A stretch of DNA of 64,000 bases, taken from positions 1-64,000 of the forward strand of contig NZ_CAJHBQ010000002.1 of NCBI RefSeq assembly GCF_904846685.1, written 5' to 3'. The position numbers were made by a program, and so were the translations under genes. Below are positions 62,976-64,000 of this stretch, piece after piece. Source of the DNA: Psychrobacter submarinus (GTDB lineage: Bacteria; Pseudomonadota; Gammaproteobacteria; Pseudomonadales; Moraxellaceae). Below the pieces are notes generated by a model, which saw nothing but the letters and a program-made list of their open reading frames with translations, searched no databases and was not told the origin of the DNA. How positions within the stretch are numbered: the first letter of the stretch is position 1; every line of letters begins with the position of its first letter.

Positions 62976-64000
62976 TTACGAAGCTTTACTGGTTGTTGCC
63001 CGCTCTAGAATACGGCGTGAGACTGTTAAGTCATTCTTATCATGCTCACCTAATTTGACCATCTTATGCGCCTCTAACTGCTCAATGATAGGATCGATAG
63101 CAGAGTCATCAAGATCGACGTCAGCTAGGCTTACGGGGAGACCTAAATCACGGAAGAAATCTTCGGTGCGAACAACAGCAGCTTCTATAACCTCATCATC
63201 GCTTTGGTTATTATTCGCTTCAATATTCCAGACATTACGCGCGTACTGTAGGAGCTTGTCTTTTTTGCTGTCTTTAAGCTCGCGCATGACTGACGGCAAT
63301 ACAATCGTCAAGGTGCGGGCATGATCGATAGCGTGTAATGAGGTCAGCTCATGACCTATCATGTGCGTGGTCCAATCTTGCGGCACGCCCGTACCAATCA
63401 AGCCGTTCAGCGCCATCGTCGCCGTCCACATGATATTTTTACGCGTTTCCATATTGTTAGGATCAGCTTTTACCGCATGGCCTTCTTCGATAAGTATTTT
63501 TAGCAGACTCTCAGCAAAAGCGTCTTGTACTTTGGCGTTAACTGGATAAGTAAGGTACTGCTCCATCACATGTACAAACGCATCTGCAACGCCATTCATG
63601 ACTTGGCTATCGGGTAGGGTAAGGGTTTTGGCAGGGTCTAAGATGGAGAACTTAGGGAAAGCTAGCGGATTGCCAAAAGGCAGTTTGGCCTGACGTTCGC
63701 TATAGTTGACTACGCCGCCTGAATTCATCTCAGAGCCTGTGGCTGGAATGGTCAATACCGCACCAAGATCCACCGCTGAATCTAGTTTTTTGGTATAACC
63801 AATCAGGGCGTCCCATGCTTTTTCACGTGAGACTGTGCCTTCGTCTTCTTTGAGTGAAGACACTAAGGCGACAAACTTACTACCGTCGATAACTGAACCG
63901 CCGCCGACCGCTAAGATAAAGTCGATATTATGCTCATTCACTTGATCCGCAGCTTTTAACAAAGTAACAAATTCTGGATTGGGTTCTATACCGCCAAACT
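62976..64000 (-). CDS. Iron-containing alcohol dehydrogenase (YqhD/BDH type), 5' end outside the window
   Basis: The gene runs past the window end: the frame stays open to 64000 (FGGIEPNPEFVTLLKAAD). The coenzyme loop is AVGGGSVIDGSKF. Metal ligands are in NGVADAFVHVMEQY (Asp and His) and in GHELTSLHAIDHARTL (two His). The pattern matches NADP-dependent group III dehydrogenases such as YqhD, which reduce short-chain aldehydes. The missing N-terminal part is about 40-50 residues. There is a gap of 175 bases to the oxidoreductase gene downstream. Confidence 0.93.
   Translation of the reverse strand, partial: FGGIEPNPEFVTLLKAADQVNEHNIDFILAVGGGSVIDGSKFVALVSSLKEDEGTVSREKAWDALIGYTKKLDSAVDLGAVLTIPATGSEMNSGGVVNYSERQAKLPFGNPLAFPKFSILDPAKTLTLPDSQVMNGVADAFVHVMEQYLTYPVNAKVQDAFAESLLKILIEEGHAVKADPNNMETRKNIMWTATMALNGLIGTGVPQDWTTHMIGHELTSLHAIDHARTLTIVLPSVMRELKDSKKDKLLQYARNVWNIEANNNQSDDEVIEAAVVRTEDFFRDLGLPVSLADVDLDDSAIDPIIEQLEAHKMVKLGEHDKNDLTVSRRILERATTSKAS

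Overview
The window looks like chromosomal DNA of a Moraxellaceae gammaproteobacterium, most probably Psychrobacter. This is inferred from gene content and order: a stand-alone rnfB next to nth, an rnhA-dnaQ-fimL block, two tandem BCCT carriers, a CatM-type cat cluster laid out much as in Acinetobacter, and several families of short dispersed repeats. No database search was possible.

Layout. 1-9.3 kb: housekeeping genes on the plus strand (gamma carbonic anhydrase, HAD phosphatase, prfB with its autoregulatory frameshift, ppnP, topoisomerase IB, an SDR, an L,D-transpeptidase, clpB). 9.4-14.4 kb: a PQQ-type sugar dehydrogenase lipoprotein and two paralogous BCCT osmolyte transporters. 14.5-23.4 kb: a minus-strand block (Kazal-like lipoprotein, DUF3144 protein, metK, nth, rnfB, nudC, fimL-like, dnaQ, rnhA). 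23.5-27.2 kb: small lipoprotein and membrane genes, a DUF1232 protein and a Tat-exported LD-carboxypeptidase, with a 7-bp tandem repeat between the last two. 27.2-39.5 kb: an accessory region. It starts with an IS3-family element that has cut a lipoprotein gene and abuts a truncated IS982 element. Next comes a complete catechol branch of the beta-ketoadipate pathway (catB, catC, catA, an outer-membrane protein gene, catI, catJ, catF, catD) with divergent catM. The region closes with a second IS3-family element and an integrase stump next to a tRNA with anticodon CAU. 39.5-64 kb: core genes again (pteridine-reductase-like SDR, cca, maeB, selO, desaturase, GDPD, cobalamin adenosyltransferase, cysS, an MscS channel, guaB, glmM, pdxH) and a run of redox and detoxification genes. 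The last gene is cut by the window end.

How the genes work together. The cat genes convert catechol through cis,cis-muconate, muconolactone and 3-oxoadipate to succinyl-CoA and acetyl-CoA. A match to the CatM/BenM operator (ATAC-N7-GTAT) lies between catB and catM.

The most unusual signals are these. (1) rnhA contains an exact A-AAA-AAG slippery heptamer that leads by a -1 shift into dnaQ, which lacks a convincing start of its own; this suggests an RNase HI/epsilon fusion made by frameshifting, or a broken natural fusion. (2) A MITE-like family with TA duplications and a large internal hairpin is present in two full copies and one partial copy. (3) The cat cluster may be cargo of a decayed tRNA-linked element. 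(4) Several short gene relics are present.
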